A stretch of 64,000 nt of DNA, taken from contig JACZJN010000162.1 of the NCBI GenBank assembly GCA_014860565.1, positions 140,739-204,738 of the forward strand, read 5' to 3'. The notes beneath the pieces were generated by a model. The model saw nothing but the letters and a program-made list of their open reading frames with translations, had not been told where the DNA came from and searched no databases. Of this stretch, positions 10,101 to 19,198 are shown piece after piece. The first letter of the stretch is position 1. Each line of letters begins with the position of its first letter. Source of the DNA: Bacteroidota bacterium. GTDB taxonomy: Bacteria > Bacteroidota > Ignavibacteria > SZUA-365. The translations under genes and the position numbers were made by a program.

Positions 10101-10598
10101 ATCGTAGCGCAGATGCGCGAGCTGGTCGGCAGGGATGCGCAGCTTTGCATTGATCTTGTCGATGATCGCGCCTGTCCCCCCTGCGCATTTATCGTTCATC
10201 GAGGTGAACTTTTTACTGCGGCCCGTGACGGGATCGCGATGGAATATCAGGATTTTCGCATCCTGTCCTCCAAGTTCTACAGCAGCGCCCGCCTGCGGAC
10301 AGCGTTCCTCCACGGCAAGCGAGACCGCGTTGACTTCCTGCACGAAACGGGCTCCGATATGCTGGACGAGGTTCTTCGCTCCGGAACCGGTCATCAGGAT
10401 GCGGTACAGAGAAGGATCTCCACCGAATTCCGCCATGATGCGCTCGAGAAAGGAAAGAACAGTCTCCGCTTGACGCGTTTCATGCCGCCGATAGTCCTTC
10501 CAGAGCAATTCGTCCTTGTCGTCGCGCTGAACCACGGCTTTTACCGTCGTACTGCCGACATCGAGACCGATCATGTATGATGGCTGAGGATGACGCAT
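7131..10598 (-). CDS. double-headed CoA-dehydratase activase (BadF/BcrAD/HgdC ATPase x2 plus DUF2229)
   Basis: 1155 residues in three parts. Residues 1-280 are an ASKHA ATPase (YMIGLDVGSTTVKAVV) with the two cluster cysteines of HgdC-type activases (NDKCAGGTG and AGKCGVFAETD). Residues about 345-620 are a second copy (YLGIDGGSTTTKGVLL), again with both cysteines (NTQCSAGNG and GYGCAVFLQSD). A Cys-rich linker follows (CGFCKNTCL and CEKGC near 690), then a DUF2229 domain with IDPCFPSK, SKSCPTV and SFKCGHDGP. Family members use ATP to push an electron from a [4Fe-4S] cluster to a partner. It starts directly after the partner gene's stop at 10599. The substrate is unknown. Confidence 0.88.
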   Translation of the reverse strand: MRHPQPSYMIGLDVGSTTVKAVVQRDDKDELLWKDYRRHETRQAETVLSFLERIMAEFGGDPSLYRILMTGSGAKNLVQHIGARFVQEVNAVSLAVEERCPQAGAAVELGGQDAKILIFHRDPVTGRSKKFTSMNDKCAGGTGAIIDKINAKLRIPADQLAHLRYDGVRLHPVAGKCGVFAETDINGLQKQGVPPEELMASLFESIVQQNLSVLTRGNTLRHDVLLLGGPNTFIRGLVEAWKHNIVQLWHERGYPLPEERNPADMIYVPDDAQFFAALGTLVYARRNEIEETFVGLDPLRAYIAHGREQAQRNKVGQALYSSREELEAFVAEYSIPEFEPAVLRRGQRFDAYLGIDGGSTTTKGVLLDRNLDVAFKAYRLSDGNPIDDTRRIILELHEQVRAQGAELRILGVGTTGYAKDILKDTIGADVALVETVAHTQAAQRFYNNVDVICDVGGQDIKLILLHQDRVVDFKLNTQCSAGNGYFLQSTAEGFGYDISDYADIAFKATKAPDFGYGCAVFLQSDIVDFQRQGWKPEEIMAGLAKVLPKNIWLYVSQISNLERLGGTFVLQGGTQRNLAAVKAQVDFIRKKFHELRPRIIVHRHTGEAGAIGAAVEAARLHGSGRETTFIGLSAAEHIRFVSKRDESTRCGFCKNTCLRTFIDVETVEGNGNSGAGNKRRLIIATCEKGCVEEADDMRGIARDLARVRKQFPNFADIAAREVFHAHHALNEQRSAQWISSQGRRIRRGDLRIGIPRVLNMYAHAPFFTSYFMELGIPFENLIFSEQTNDTLFREGSKRGSIDPCFPSKLALAHVHNLIEKKHAQRPLDWIFFPMVDDMPSDLVGTQASKSCPTVVGSVETAKAAFTKEGDIFAQAGLRYVHPFLNLSERALAERQMFDEMKDLLALSREENESAMAAAYAALDAFTAKLRVQAGEALREIEQEQRIGIVLLARPYHNDTGINHGILSEFQKLGYPVFTQDSLPVDDESLEKVFGADIRAGRISHAMEIGDVWKNSYSENTSRKVWAAKYVARHPNLVALELSSFKCGHDGPIYATVQEIVECAGTPYFSFKDIDENRPSGSIKIRVETIGYFLKRYRETIVMQSMKRDSLEAKLREYEARLLHALGSEPRPVPRFAGADQTSQYHDIELPDRLPV

Positions 10599-12371
10599 CT
10601 ATTTTCCCTTTTCCTTCCGGAGATCTGCGATACGGCGCGAAAAGCGCGCCGCGGTGCCTGCATCCTGCGATGGGAGGCGTAAAAACGGATCCGACAGCGC
10701 TTCATTTTTTCTGAGTTCTTCCTGCAGCGTCGCTTCCGAAAGGCCACAGCTTTCGAGAGTCGATGCGAACTCTTCTCGGGCGCGCTCGCGTGCATCGTTG
10801 AGCGTCATCTGCACACGGCTGTGCGCATTGGCTTCGCCTTCACCGGACGTCTCGACCGGGAGGAAGATGATGTCATCGTGATGCGCGACCACGGCGGTCT
10901 GCACACCGTCGGATTGGGTACTGGGCAGACAGCCAAACGGTTTGACCGAGAGCACCATGTGCGCGAGCTTCTCGCGCGTGTAATAAATATTCTTGGCGAC
11001 CTCCAAGTGTCCTTCTCCCCCTTCGATACGGCTATGATAGTAGGGATGAGCGATTCGCTGGAGATCATTCTGGTCAGGGATATCCTGCGGCAGAAAATCG
11101 AGACGTGAACGAAGCCGCCGGTATTCGCGCGCGTACAGCCGCTCCGCCAGGGAAAGCAGCGATGACTTCTTCACATATTGCCAGTAGCCCCTCACAATCA
11201 GCGCAAGGCGGTATCTTCCTCGCGCATCGGGAGGAAGATCAAGAAGGCGGCGATCCCGTGTCCATTGCTTCTCCTGATGGAGGAGATAAAGCAGCCACGG
11301 TGCCACGGGTTCGATGAGAACCTCCGCTCCCTCCTGCTCGAGAAAATCGAAGATGCGGAAATTGCCGTCACCTTCGGTTGTCTGTGCCCAGAACTCCCCT
11401 GTAATTTTTACCACAGGCTTCACGCGCGTCCGGTCGACGCGGATCTCAGCAAATAATGCGCGGCACTCGCGCAATAGCGCGGGGAAAGGACTGGCAAAGA
11501 GCTGGCGCAGGAATTTCATGATGCTTTCGGCGCCAGGCAGATGCTTGCGGAGGAACGGGAGTCGACTGAACGCCGGGGGCAAATGGTAAATGGGCTCTCG
11601 TTCGATCGCCGCGGCCACATGCTCAAGCGACTCCGTCAGCGCTCGATTCGTGGCACCGGCTTCGGTCTCGTATGGTCGAATCTTATATGCGATATCATTG
11701 AGAAGATCCGCGACCAGGAATGCATTGAGAATGCCGAGGGTGAAATCGAGGTTCATTTCGAGACCGGCGTCTTCGCTGCTCTGGTCGAGACCGCCATGCT
11801 GCTGGAGAATCAGCACGCGAAACCCCTCGAAGCCAGCGTTCCGCAGCGCCAGACGATACTCCGACTCATACATGCCGAAACGGCACGGGCCGCATGCGCC
11901 CGCCGTGAAAAATACATACGACTCAATGATCTCACGTTTCGACATGCCGCCTGCCTCAAGCGACTGTAGATGTGCGATGAGATTTCCAACAGTGAAATAC
12001 GTTGGATTACAGAGACCGTTATTCCCGAATTCCTTCCCGAGTTCAAAAGCGCGGACATCCGGGGAAGGAAGGTATTCTGCCATGTAGCCGAGCCGGCGTA
12101 AATTCGCCTGGATCAGACGTTCGTGCTTCCATGTCAGTCCGCCGAACAGCACGACCGTGGTATCACGTTCGCTACGTGTGAAAACGCGCTCTGCCGGACG
12201 TTCCCAATGGCCGTTTCTCGGGACGAGTCCGGATTCACGCTCGAGACGCTGACGCTCCAGCTTGAGCGCGTCGTCAATGGTCATCGTGCCATTGCGCAGT
12301 GCTGCGAGGATGGCGGGATCGATTCCCTCCCCCTCGTGATGCGCGTGGGCATTCCGTACCGTATCATGCAT
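10599..12371 (-). CDS. 2-hydroxyacyl-CoA dehydratase-type iron-sulfur protein (HgdB/COG3581-like)
   Basis: The start is set at the ATG at 12371, with a GTAAAGGAAA ribosome-binding site; about 590 residues. The frame continues upstream to 12449 without support. Likely cluster-binding cysteines are in FGNNGLCNPTYFTVG, TAGACGPCRFGMYE and VKPFGCLPSTQSDGVQ, the pattern seen in 2-hydroxyglutaryl-CoA dehydratase-like (D-component) proteins. It would receive an electron from the ATP-driven activase next to it. Known relatives dehydrate 2-hydroxyacyl-CoA, reduce benzoyl-CoA, or carry double-cubane clusters of unclear role, so the reaction here is open. It is the first gene of the minus-strand array running to the window's left edge. 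Confidence 0.82.
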   Translation of the reverse strand: MHDTVRNAHAHHEGEGIDPAILAALRNGTMTIDDALKLERQRLERESGLVPRNGHWERPAERVFTRSERDTTVVLFGGLTWKHERLIQANLRRLGYMAEYLPSPDVRAFELGKEFGNNGLCNPTYFTVGNLIAHLQSLEAGGMSKREIIESYVFFTAGACGPCRFGMYESEYRLALRNAGFEGFRVLILQQHGGLDQSSEDAGLEMNLDFTLGILNAFLVADLLNDIAYKIRPYETEAGATNRALTESLEHVAAAIEREPIYHLPPAFSRLPFLRKHLPGAESIMKFLRQLFASPFPALLRECRALFAEIRVDRTRVKPVVKITGEFWAQTTEGDGNFRIFDFLEQEGAEVLIEPVAPWLLYLLHQEKQWTRDRRLLDLPPDARGRYRLALIVRGYWQYVKKSSLLSLAERLYAREYRRLRSRLDFLPQDIPDQNDLQRIAHPYYHSRIEGGEGHLEVAKNIYYTREKLAHMVLSVKPFGCLPSTQSDGVQTAVVAHHDDIIFLPVETSGEGEANAHSRVQMTLNDARERAREEFASTLESCGLSEATLQEELRKNEALSDPFLRLPSQDAGTAARFSRRIADLRKEKGK

Positions 12372-12647
12372 GAAAGCGTTTCCTTTACCCGATTGCCATG
12401 ATGAAGCATAGACTCGAAAGGCGGTCTCCGGACCGACAATTAAACTCAATCCTTCAAAATACGCATTTTGGCGCAGATTAAAAGGCAGGAGTACGTGACC
12501 ATACGTGTCGATATAACGGGTCCATTATGCACGGATTTTCCATCGAAAGCAACCATCGGTAACATCGCATCCTCCCTTCCGCTTACAATTTGCGTCTTAA
12601 CGCTCCGATTGCTAGAATACAGATACACGCAATGTTTGGAGGTTGTC
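12372..12647. other. divergent intergenic region between the dehydratase-like gene and nfeD
   Basis: 276 bases separate the two divergent starts, so promoters for both directions should lie here. I see a possible -10 TAGAAT at 12613-12618 upstream of nfeD but no well-spaced -35. TACGTG occurs twice within 20 bases around 12493-12510. No RNA gene or convincing operator was recognised. Confidence 0.4.
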
Positions 12648-13967
12648 ATGAAACGCCTCGGAATGACACTCCTGCTCGTCGGAGCAGTGCTCTGCGGTAC
12701 CCCTGCGATGTCGCAGCAGAAGGTGATGCGTATCGTCGTGAGCGGTACCATCAACCCGGCGTCCGCGAAATACATCCATGATGCCGTCATCGCCGCGGAA
12801 GACGAGGGTGCAGCTGCAATCGTCCTGGAACTCAACACGCCCGGAGGACTTCTGCAATCCACGCGTGATATCGTTTCAGATTTTCTTGCATCCAAGGTGC
12901 CTGTCATCGTCTATGTGAGTCCCGGGGGCGCACAGGCCGCATCGGCCGGCGCCTTCATTACCCTCGCTGCCCACGTCGCAGCCATGGCCCCGGGCACGAA
13001 TATCGGTGCGGCACATCCGATAACACTCGGAGAGGGTGCGCAAAACATCGCCGATTCCACGAACATTCCTCTGACGAAGGCCACCAACGACGCGGCGGCA
13101 TTCGCACGCACGATCGCGGAGAAGCGCGGTCGCAGCGTGCGCTGGGCCGAACAGGCAGTACGGGGCAGTGTGTCCTCCACTGAAACCGAGGCCATCAGAG
13201 ACGGCGTCATCGACGTTGTTGCTGCGACCCTTGCGGACCTCCTCCGTCAAATCGATGGGCGCGAAGTGCAAACCAGCAGCGGAACAGTTACACTCCGCAC
13301 TGCGCATGCGCGGATCTACGATCGAGAGATGAGCTTTCAGCAGGAGGTGCTCGACGTTCTCAGTGATCCCAACATTGCCTATGTTCTCCTCATGCTGGGC
13401 ATGTACGGACTGTTTTTCGAACTCTACAATCCCGGATCGATATTCCCCGGGGTCGTCGGTGTCATCGCTCTCATCCTTGCATTCTACTCTATGAACACTC
13501 TGCCGATCAACTACGCGGGCCTCGCGCTCATTGTTTTCGGTGTGATCCTTTTTATTCTTGAAGTAAAGATCGTCAGTCACGGACTTCTGTCGATCGGAGG
13601 CGTCGTCGCTCTTTTCCTCGGATCCATTATGCTCATCGAATCACCTCCCGGAACAGATTTCTTTCAGATTTCGCTTACGGTGATCATCACCCTCACGCTT
13701 TGTACCGCAGGATTTTTTCTCTTCGTCGTCGGCAAGGGAATTGCTGCAATGAAACGCAAACCCACAACAGGTGCAGACGGCATGCTCGGTGAGCGCGGAC
13801 GCGTACTTGAGGCCATTTCGCCCGAAGGCAGCGTGGCGGTGCACGGAGAGATCTGGAAAGCACGGTCGTCGGACGGCGCGCCCATTGCTTCGCAGGAAGT
13901 CGTACGCATCACCCGCATGGAGAATCTGACACTCGTCGTCGAACGCGATGCATCGGAAAAAAAATAA
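12648..13967 (+). CDS. nfeD: NfeD family membrane-bound ClpP-class serine protease
   Basis: The start at 12648 has a strong GGAGG ribosome-binding site and begins a signal peptide (MKRLGMTLLLVGAVLCGTPAMSQ). Residues 25-220 are a ClpP-like protease domain: LELNTPGGLLQST, the nucleophile region AQAASAGAFITLAAH, and an APGTNIGAAHP stretch with the candidate Lys in a later segment. About four membrane segments follow (residues 235-375), then a C-terminal OB-fold NfeD domain (MLGERGRVLEAISPEGSVAV). Full-length NfeD proteins pair with stomatin/slipin proteins and cleave them in archaeal relatives. The next gene is indeed a slipin 36 bases downstream. Confidence 0.92.
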   Translation: MKRLGMTLLLVGAVLCGTPAMSQQKVMRIVVSGTINPASAKYIHDAVIAAEDEGAAAIVLELNTPGGLLQSTRDIVSDFLASKVPVIVYVSPGGAQAASAGAFITLAAHVAAMAPGTNIGAAHPITLGEGAQNIADSTNIPLTKATNDAAAFARTIAEKRGRSVRWAEQAVRGSVSSTETEAIRDGVIDVVAATLADLLRQIDGREVQTSSGTVTLRTAHARIYDREMSFQQEVLDVLSDPNIAYVLLMLGMYGLFFELYNPGSIFPGVVGVIALILAFYSMNTLPINYAGLALIVFGVILFILEVKIVSHGLLSIGGVVALFLGSIMLIESPPGTDFFQISLTVIITLTLCTAGFFLFVVGKGIAAMKRKPTTGADGMLGERGRVLEAISPEGSVAVHGEIWKARSSDGAPIASQEVVRITRMENLTLVVERDASEKK

Positions 13968-14003
13968 ATCAATATTCCCCCGGAACAGTCCTCAGGAGCA
14001 CCC

Positions 14004-14762
14004 ATGGATCCCGCAGGAAGCATCACACTCGTCATTGTACTTTTTGTCCTCATGTTGCTGGCCTCCGCGGTTCGCATTCTGCGCGAATACGAACGAGGCG
14101 TCATTTTCCGGCTTGGCCGGCTCATCGAAACGAAAGGCCCGGGACTGATTCTGCTGATCCCACTCGTTGATCGCATGGTAAAGGTCAGCCTGCGGACCAT
14201 CGTGCTTGACGTTCCCCCGCAGGACGTGATCACGCGCGACAATGTCTCAGTGAAAGTCAGTGCGGTCGTGTACTTCCGGGTCGTCGACTCGGCGAAAGCT
14301 ATCGTTGAAGTCGAAAATTTTCTGTTTGCGACCAGCCAGCTTTCGCAGACGACGCTGCGCAGCATTCTCGGACAATCGGAGCTCGACGAACTGCTTGCCG
14401 AACGCGACAAGATCAACAAGCAGTTGCAGGAAATCATCGACATGCAGACCGAGCCATGGGGCATCAAGGTGAGTCTCGTGGAGGTCAAACATATCGACTT
14501 GCCGCAGGAAATGCAGCGCGCGATGGCGAAGCAAGCCGAGGCGGAGCGCGAACGCCGCGCAAAGGTGATCGCCGCCGAAGGAGAGTTCCAGGCTTCAGCG
14601 AAACTGGCGGACGCCGCCAAGGTGCTCTCGGTGGATCCGGCAGCGCTTCAGCTACGCTATCTGCAGACGTTGACCATTGTCGCGGCGGAGAACAATTCCA
14701 CAACACTCTTCCCTATTCCAATCGATCTTTTCAAACCGTTTATGGAGCATCGCTCGAAATAA
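14004..14762 (+). CDS. slipin (stomatin/prohibitin-like SPFH protein)
   Basis: 252 residues. One N-terminal membrane segment ([17 protein letters not shown]) is followed by an SPFH/band-7 domain starting [14 protein letters not shown], with the slipin-typical [18 protein letters not shown] and [18 protein letters not shown] helical region rich in A/E/R ([20 protein letters not shown]) supports oligomerisation, and the C-terminus is ELQYLQTL-like ([13 protein letters not shown]). Slipins scaffold membrane microdomains and are the usual operon partner and likely substrate of NfeD proteases. It lies between nfeD and a nuclease lipoprotein with short gaps on both sides. Confidence 0.92.
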   Translation: MDPAGSITLVIVLFVLMLLASAVRILREYERGVIFRLGRLIETKGPGLILLIPLVDRMVKVSLRTIVLDVPPQDVITRDNVSVKVSAVVYFRVVDSAKAIVEVENFLFATSQLSQTTLRSILGQSELDELLAERDKINKQLQEIIDMQTEPWGIKVSLVEVKHIDLPQEMQRAMAKQAEAERERRAKVIAAEGEFQASAKLADAAKVLSVDPAALQLRYLQTLTIVAAENNSTTLFPIPIDLFKPFMEHRSK

Positions 14763-14771
14763 AGGTTCCGC

Positions 14772-15800
14772 ATGAATCTCATTTTGTCCTCGGATCGCAT
14801 GAGACGCATTGCCACCGGCATTGCATTCTTTTCGCTGTTTTTCATAGCAGGCTGTTCCCCACAGCATCGCGATACGGAGTTTACCACTTCCCCTGCCTAT
14901 GTGATCGGCAGCTACACGAATTTCGAGGTCGTCGACGGAGACACGTTCCGTATAAAGACTTTCTCCCGCGGTGTCCGTTTCCTTTGCATCGATACGGAGG
15001 AAGTGCCCCGAGGACGCGAGGCCGCGAAGGAGCTTGCCCGGCTGCGCGCGACCTGGCCCGCCCCGTATTGGAAAAAGCTCGGAAAGGGACGCTTCCCCAT
15101 CAAGATGCCGTCTCCATTCGGCTACGAAACCGCTGAATGGGCAAAGACCTGGTTCGCTGATGTCGACAGCATCCGCTTGGAACGAGACAGCCCCGATAAT
15201 GTGTATGGGTATTTTGGCAGATGGCTTGCCTATGTATTTGCCAGAAAAAATGGCAAATGGCTGAATTACAACATCGAGTGCGTGCGCCTTGGTTACTCTC
15301 CGTACTCAATGAAGTACGGCTTCAGCGAACGCTTTCACGAACAGTTTTTGCAAGCGCAGGATGAAGCCCGCCGGGCTGGCCGTGGCATTTGGAACCCTGC
15401 CGTGCAGCATTATCCGCAGTATGAGGAACGGCTGGCATGGTGGACGCTGCGGGGAGATGCGATTCGCGAATATCTTGCTTTGCGAAAAGAGCGCCGCGAT
15501 CTTTTTTTCATCGGACGAGACGGTGAGTACGAACGTCTCGCGCTCGCTTCGAGGGATACCGTATGCGCCTTCGGTGTACTCGGCCAGCTCCCCGACCACG
15601 GAACCATACGTGAATGCACCATGTCTCACAAAAAGGATGTTGTTGTCCGTTTACAATTCAATGAGACGGCGGATGTCGCGTTCCTTCAGCAGTTCGAACA
15701 GCTCTACGTCTATGCGAGGGGAGTCGTTTTTCTGGACGGAAAGAATATTGTGCTGCGTCTGCCTGGCCCCAAAGCCATTACTCAGCATCCTTGTCCCTGA
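14772..15800 (+). CDS. thermonuclease-like (SNase domain) lipoprotein
   Basis: 342 residues with a lipoprotein signal (FFSLFFIAGC, Cys about residue 28). An SNase domain spans about residues 45-200: EVVDGDTFRI (catalytic Asp), VRFLCIDTEEVPRG (Arg, Asp, Thr and Glu at the spacing of staphylococcal nuclease RLIGIDTPE), and YGYFGRWLAYVF (the second Arg). The domain closes with EARRAGRGIWNP. A roughly 140-residue C-terminal region has no match I recognise. It probably degrades nucleic acid at the periplasmic or outer-membrane face. It starts 9 bases after the slipin gene and its 3' end overlaps the convergent yihY gene by 23 bases. Confidence 0.87.
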   Translation: MNLILSSDRMRRIATGIAFFSLFFIAGCSPQHRDTEFTTSPAYVIGSYTNFEVVDGDTFRIKTFSRGVRFLCIDTEEVPRGREAAKELARLRATWPAPYWKKLGKGRFPIKMPSPFGYETAEWAKTWFADVDSIRLERDSPDNVYGYFGRWLAYVFARKNGKWLNYNIECVRLGYSPYSMKYGFSERFHEQFLQAQDEARRAGRGIWNPAVQHYPQYEERLAWWTLRGDAIREYLALRKERRDLFFIGRDGEYERLALASRDTVCAFGVLGQLPDHGTIRECTMSHKKDVVVRLQFNETADVAFLQQFEQLYVYARGVVFLDGKNIVLRLPGPKAITQHPCP

Positions 15801-16818
15801 ATCGGCGGCGCCATGAGGGCAGCGTGGGCGTGCGCGGGAAGTCGACGTTGGCATTCAGGCTGCGCCGTACGACAGACGTCAGGCTGCGCGTGGAGAAAAG
15901 ATCGCGCATTTCCTTCCGTTCGGAACTCATCTCAGCAATTTCCGCGGCGAAGAGAACCGTCACACTCGAATAATACACCCAGATCGCGGTCGCGACGATG
16001 ATGGCATACGGACCATAGATGGTTCCGAATTTCCACATGTTGGTCAGATAATACGCGAAGATGAATTTTGCGATGCCCCACAGAACTGCGGCGATCGCGC
16101 TGCTGGTAATGATCAGCCTTCCGGAAAGTCTACGGTCGGGGACGAGATAGAAGACAAGCAGGAACAGCACAAAGCTGAGCACGAAGGGAGAAATCAGGTT
16201 TACGGCGTCATTGAAGATCCATGACTGAAATTGCACCCCGAAAATATTTTCACCGATTTCCTTGATCAGGGAAACGCCATAGAGAAATACCGTCACCGCC
16301 ATCAATGCAATGCCGACGATGCTGAGCATTGCGAAATCCTTGAGCTTGGAAACGAAAATATTCTTTGTGTCCTGGATGCTGAAGACGCGATTGAGCGCGG
16401 TGCGGAGAGCTGCGAACAGGGCCGACGAGGTCCAGAGCAAACCCACGCCGCCGAGTGCACCTGCCAGATGCGACCCGCTGACGAACTCCTGCATCAGGCT
16501 CATGACCATTTCACGCAGCTGATCCTTCTGATACGGGAATAGCTCCAGTTTCTGAATCCAGGTATCCACCGTAGACATTGCATCCGCGGAGTTGAGGTAG
16601 AGTCCGAGAGCGTAGAAAATGAGCAGGAGCAGCGGAATAAAACACAGAAGCGCATTAAAACTGAGTCCTGCCGCTGAAAGGAAGATGTGATTCGATTCCA
16701 TGCGCTCAGCGATCCGAACCAGATACATCCAGATATTGCGCACCCAGCGAAGCGTGATGAAATCTTCCAGCAGCCGCAGCGCCCTCTTCAGCAGAGATAT
16801 GCCTCTCGTTTTTTTCAC
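15778..16818 (-). CDS. YihY/BrkB family inner-membrane protein
   Basis: 346 residues with six hydrophobic segments. It contains the family signature near the N-terminus ([24 protein letters not shown] spans the first helix) and the later [20 protein letters not shown] and [18 protein letters not shown] segments. The family was once mislabelled RNase BN; its function is not established. The start overlaps the purL stop by 4 bases (16815-16818), so it is co-transcribed with purL. The 3' end overlaps the convergent nuclease gene. A soluble tail of about 50 residues follows the last helix. Confidence 0.9.
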   Translation of the reverse strand: MKKTRGISLLKRALRLLEDFITLRWVRNIWMYLVRIAERMESNHIFLSAAGLSFNALLCFIPLLLLIFYALGLYLNSADAMSTVDTWIQKLELFPYQKDQLREMVMSLMQEFVSGSHLAGALGGVGLLWTSSALFAALRTALNRVFSIQDTKNIFVSKLKDFAMLSIVGIALMAVTVFLYGVSLIKEIGENIFGVQFQSWIFNDAVNLISPFVLSFVLFLLVFYLVPDRRLSGRLIITSSAIAAVLWGIAKFIFAYYLTNMWKFGTIYGPYAIIVATAIWVYYSSVTVLFAAEIAEMSSERKEMRDLFSTRSLTSVVRRSLNANVDFPRTPTLPSWRRRFRDKDAE

Positions 16819-19043
16819 GCTTTTTCGAGAAGCTTCGAAAGCGCCGTACCGTGCGCGTCAGACATCTCGGCAACCACCAAATCAATATCCTCGTTGATCC
16901 GGAGGCGGTCGCCACCCGTGGTCCCAATATCCGTGGCAGCGATTCCGGCCTTGGCGGCAATCGCGAGCACAGCATCGGCATGCGCCGGGGAGCAGCTGAT
17001 GATAACCCGTGACTGTGACTCACCGAAATACAGCGCGTCCTTTCGCAGTTCTCCCCTGTCGATATTCACCGTCGCACCGATGTTTCGATCGCCGATGAAG
17101 CAACTCTCGGCGAGGGTGACCGCCAGACCGCCATCAGAGACATCGTGTGCGCTGCGCACGAGACCGGTACGGATTGCTTCGAGCAGCATGCCATGCAGAC
17201 GATGCTCCTCATCGAGATCGAGGTAGGGAGCGTCTCCACCGACGATGCCGTGCCACGACGAGAGATACTCCGTCGCGTTTATCTCGTTATGATTCGTTCC
17301 CAGGAGGATAATGCGATCGCCTTCCGTATGGAAGCCGGCCTGCGTGATGTGGTCGATATCCTCTATCAGACCGAGCATGCCGATCACCGGCGTGGGATAC
17401 ACCGCCCCAATCGGATTCTCATTGTAAAAGCTGACATTACCGCCGGTGACGGGCGTTTCAAACAGACGGCATGCTTCCCCCATACCCGCGCAGGCTTCCT
17501 TGAACTGATAGTAGACATCGGGCTTGTAGGGGTTGCCGAAATTCAGACAGTTGGTGATCGCGAGAGGCTGTCCACCAGTGCAGACCACGTTGCGCGCCGC
17601 CTCCGCAACGGCGATCTGTGCGCCGCGACGGGGATTAAGATAGACATAGCGTCCGTTGCAATCCGTTTTGATCGAGAGCGCCCGACGCGTATCCTTGACG
17701 CGGATCACGGCGGCATCGCCGCCGGGTCCCTGTGCCGTATTCGTGCGCACGGAAGTATCATACTGTTCGTAGGCCCAGCGTTTCGACGAGATATTCGGAG
17801 TTGACAACAAGTGCATCAGAACTTTCCCGGCGTCTGGTGGAACGGGAATAGACTCCATGCGGAACGCCATGGTCATATCAAGATAATCCGGACGCCGTGT
17901 TTCGCGGATGTACACCGGAGCGCCTCCGCCGAGCGCGAGACTGTCAGCGGGAACAACTGCCTTCACTTCCCCGTCCCGCTCTATCGTCACCATGCCGTCG
18001 CTGGTGACCGTCCCGATCGTAACGGCGTGCAGATCCCATTTTTCAAAGATCTCCTTCACGCGTTGTTCATTCCCCTTCCTGGCGACGACCAGCATGCGCT
18101 CCTGTGATTCGGATAGCAGGATCTCATAGGCTGACATGCCTTCTTCTCGTATCGGTACGAGATCGAGATTCAAACGCATGCCGCTCTTCCCCTTGGCCGA
18201 CATTTCGCATGAGGAGCATGTAATACCCGCTGCCCCCATGTCTTGTATTCCTACGATGAGGTCTTCGCGAATGATTTCGAGCGTGGCTTCGAGCAGCAGC
18301 TTTTCCGTAAACGGATCGCCGACCTGTACCGAGGGTCGCTTCGATTCGGAATCCGCACTCAAGTCAACAGAAGCAAACGTGGCGCCATGTATACCGTCGC
18401 GTCCCGTGGAGGAACCGACGATCATCACCGGATTTCCCTCGCCCTCTGCAGTGGCGGTGGCCGTTTCGCCGTGCTTGACGATACCGACAGCCATTGCGTT
18501 GACAAGCGGATTGCCCTGATAGGACGAATCGAAATAAATTTCACCCGCCACGGTCGGCACACCGAAGCAATTACCGTAATGACCGATGCCATGCACGACG
18601 CCCTTGACAAGGTACTGCACGCGGGGATTGTCGGGATCGCCGAATCGAAGTGAATCGCAAGCGGCAATGGGACGCGCGCCCATCGTGAAGATGTCGCGAA
18701 GAATGCCGCCCACCCCGGTCGCCGCGCCCTGAAACGGTTCGATGGCGGACGGATGGTTGTGACTTTCGATCTTGAAGGCAACCGCGAGTCCGTCGCCGAT
18801 GTCAACCAGTCCCGCATTCTCCTCTCCCGCATTCACAAGCAGCCTTCCGCCGCTCCGCGGCAGCGTCTTGAGCACGGCGATCGAGTTCTTGTACGAGCAA
18901 TGCTCGCTCCACATGACACTGTACATGCCAAGCTCGGTGTAAGTGGGAGTGCGGCCGAGATAGTCGAGCACCATCCGGTATTCTTCGTCCGTGAGACCGA
19001 GATCCCGTGCGATTTCAATGGTGACTGCAGGTTCCGTATGCAT
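16815..19043 (-). CDS. purL: phosphoribosylformylglycinamidine synthase subunit PurL
   Basis: 742 residues, the length of the small (Bacillus-type) PurL that works with separate PurS and PurQ subunits. Visible motifs: [14 protein letters not shown] near 43, [21 protein letters not shown] near 92, [17 protein letters not shown] near 265, and in the second half [19 protein letters not shown] and [19 protein letters not shown]. It converts FGAR plus glutamine-derived ammonia and ATP to FGAM in de novo purine synthesis. The start at 19043 follows a GGAG ribosome-binding site. purQ and purS are not in this window. Confidence 0.96.
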   Translation of the reverse strand: MHTEPAVTIEIARDLGLTDEEYRMVLDYLGRTPTYTELGMYSVMWSEHCSYKNSIAVLKTLPRSGGRLLVNAGEENAGLVDIGDGLAVAFKIESHNHPSAIEPFQGAATGVGGILRDIFTMGARPIAACDSLRFGDPDNPRVQYLVKGVVHGIGHYGNCFGVPTVAGEIYFDSSYQGNPLVNAMAVGIVKHGETATATAEGEGNPVMIVGSSTGRDGIHGATFASVDLSADSESKRPSVQVGDPFTEKLLLEATLEIIREDLIVGIQDMGAAGITCSSCEMSAKGKSGMRLNLDLVPIREEGMSAYEILLSESQERMLVVARKGNEQRVKEIFEKWDLHAVTIGTVTSDGMVTIERDGEVKAVVPADSLALGGGAPVYIRETRRPDYLDMTMAFRMESIPVPPDAGKVLMHLLSTPNISSKRWAYEQYDTSVRTNTAQGPGGDAAVIRVKDTRRALSIKTDCNGRYVYLNPRRGAQIAVAEAARNVVCTGGQPLAITNCLNFGNPYKPDVYYQFKEACAGMGEACRLFETPVTGGNVSFYNENPIGAVYPTPVIGMLGLIEDIDHITQAGFHTEGDRIILLGTNHNEINATEYLSSWHGIVGGDAPYLDLDEEHRLHGMLLEAIRTGLVRSAHDVSDGGLAVTLAESCFIGDRNIGATVNIDRGELRKDALYFGESQSRVIISCSPAHADAVLAIAAKAGIAATDIGTTGGDRLRINEDIDLVVAEMSDAHGTALSKLLEKA

Positions 19044-19137
19044 GGAGGCTCCGAAATTTCGTGCGGATGAGATCGGGGTGAAAGCGATACTGCTTTCAGT
19101 CTTTAAAAATACGAATCAGCGGGGAGAATCCCTTCAC

Positions 19138-19173
19138 AAAAAACCCGCGCATCCTTTGAGGGACGCGCGGGTT
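19138..19173 (-). terminator. Rho-independent terminator after the carboxylase/FadL/SGNH operon
   Basis: Read on the minus strand, a 9-bp perfect stem (AACCCGCGC at 19142-19150 pairing with GCGCGGGTT at 19165-19173) is followed at once by a run of T. It lies 26 bases past the stop of the SGNH lipoprotein gene and before purL, so it separates the two transcription units. Confidence 0.85.
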
Positions 19174-19198
19174 GTGAATCGCGGAGGGAGCGTGTGGT

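Noticed and set aside
7956..10580. 874-codon open frame on the plus strand
   Set aside because: It lies wholly opposite the activase gene, whose domains and cysteine motifs are clear. The plus-strand translation shows no recognisable motif; it is a by-product of codon bias.
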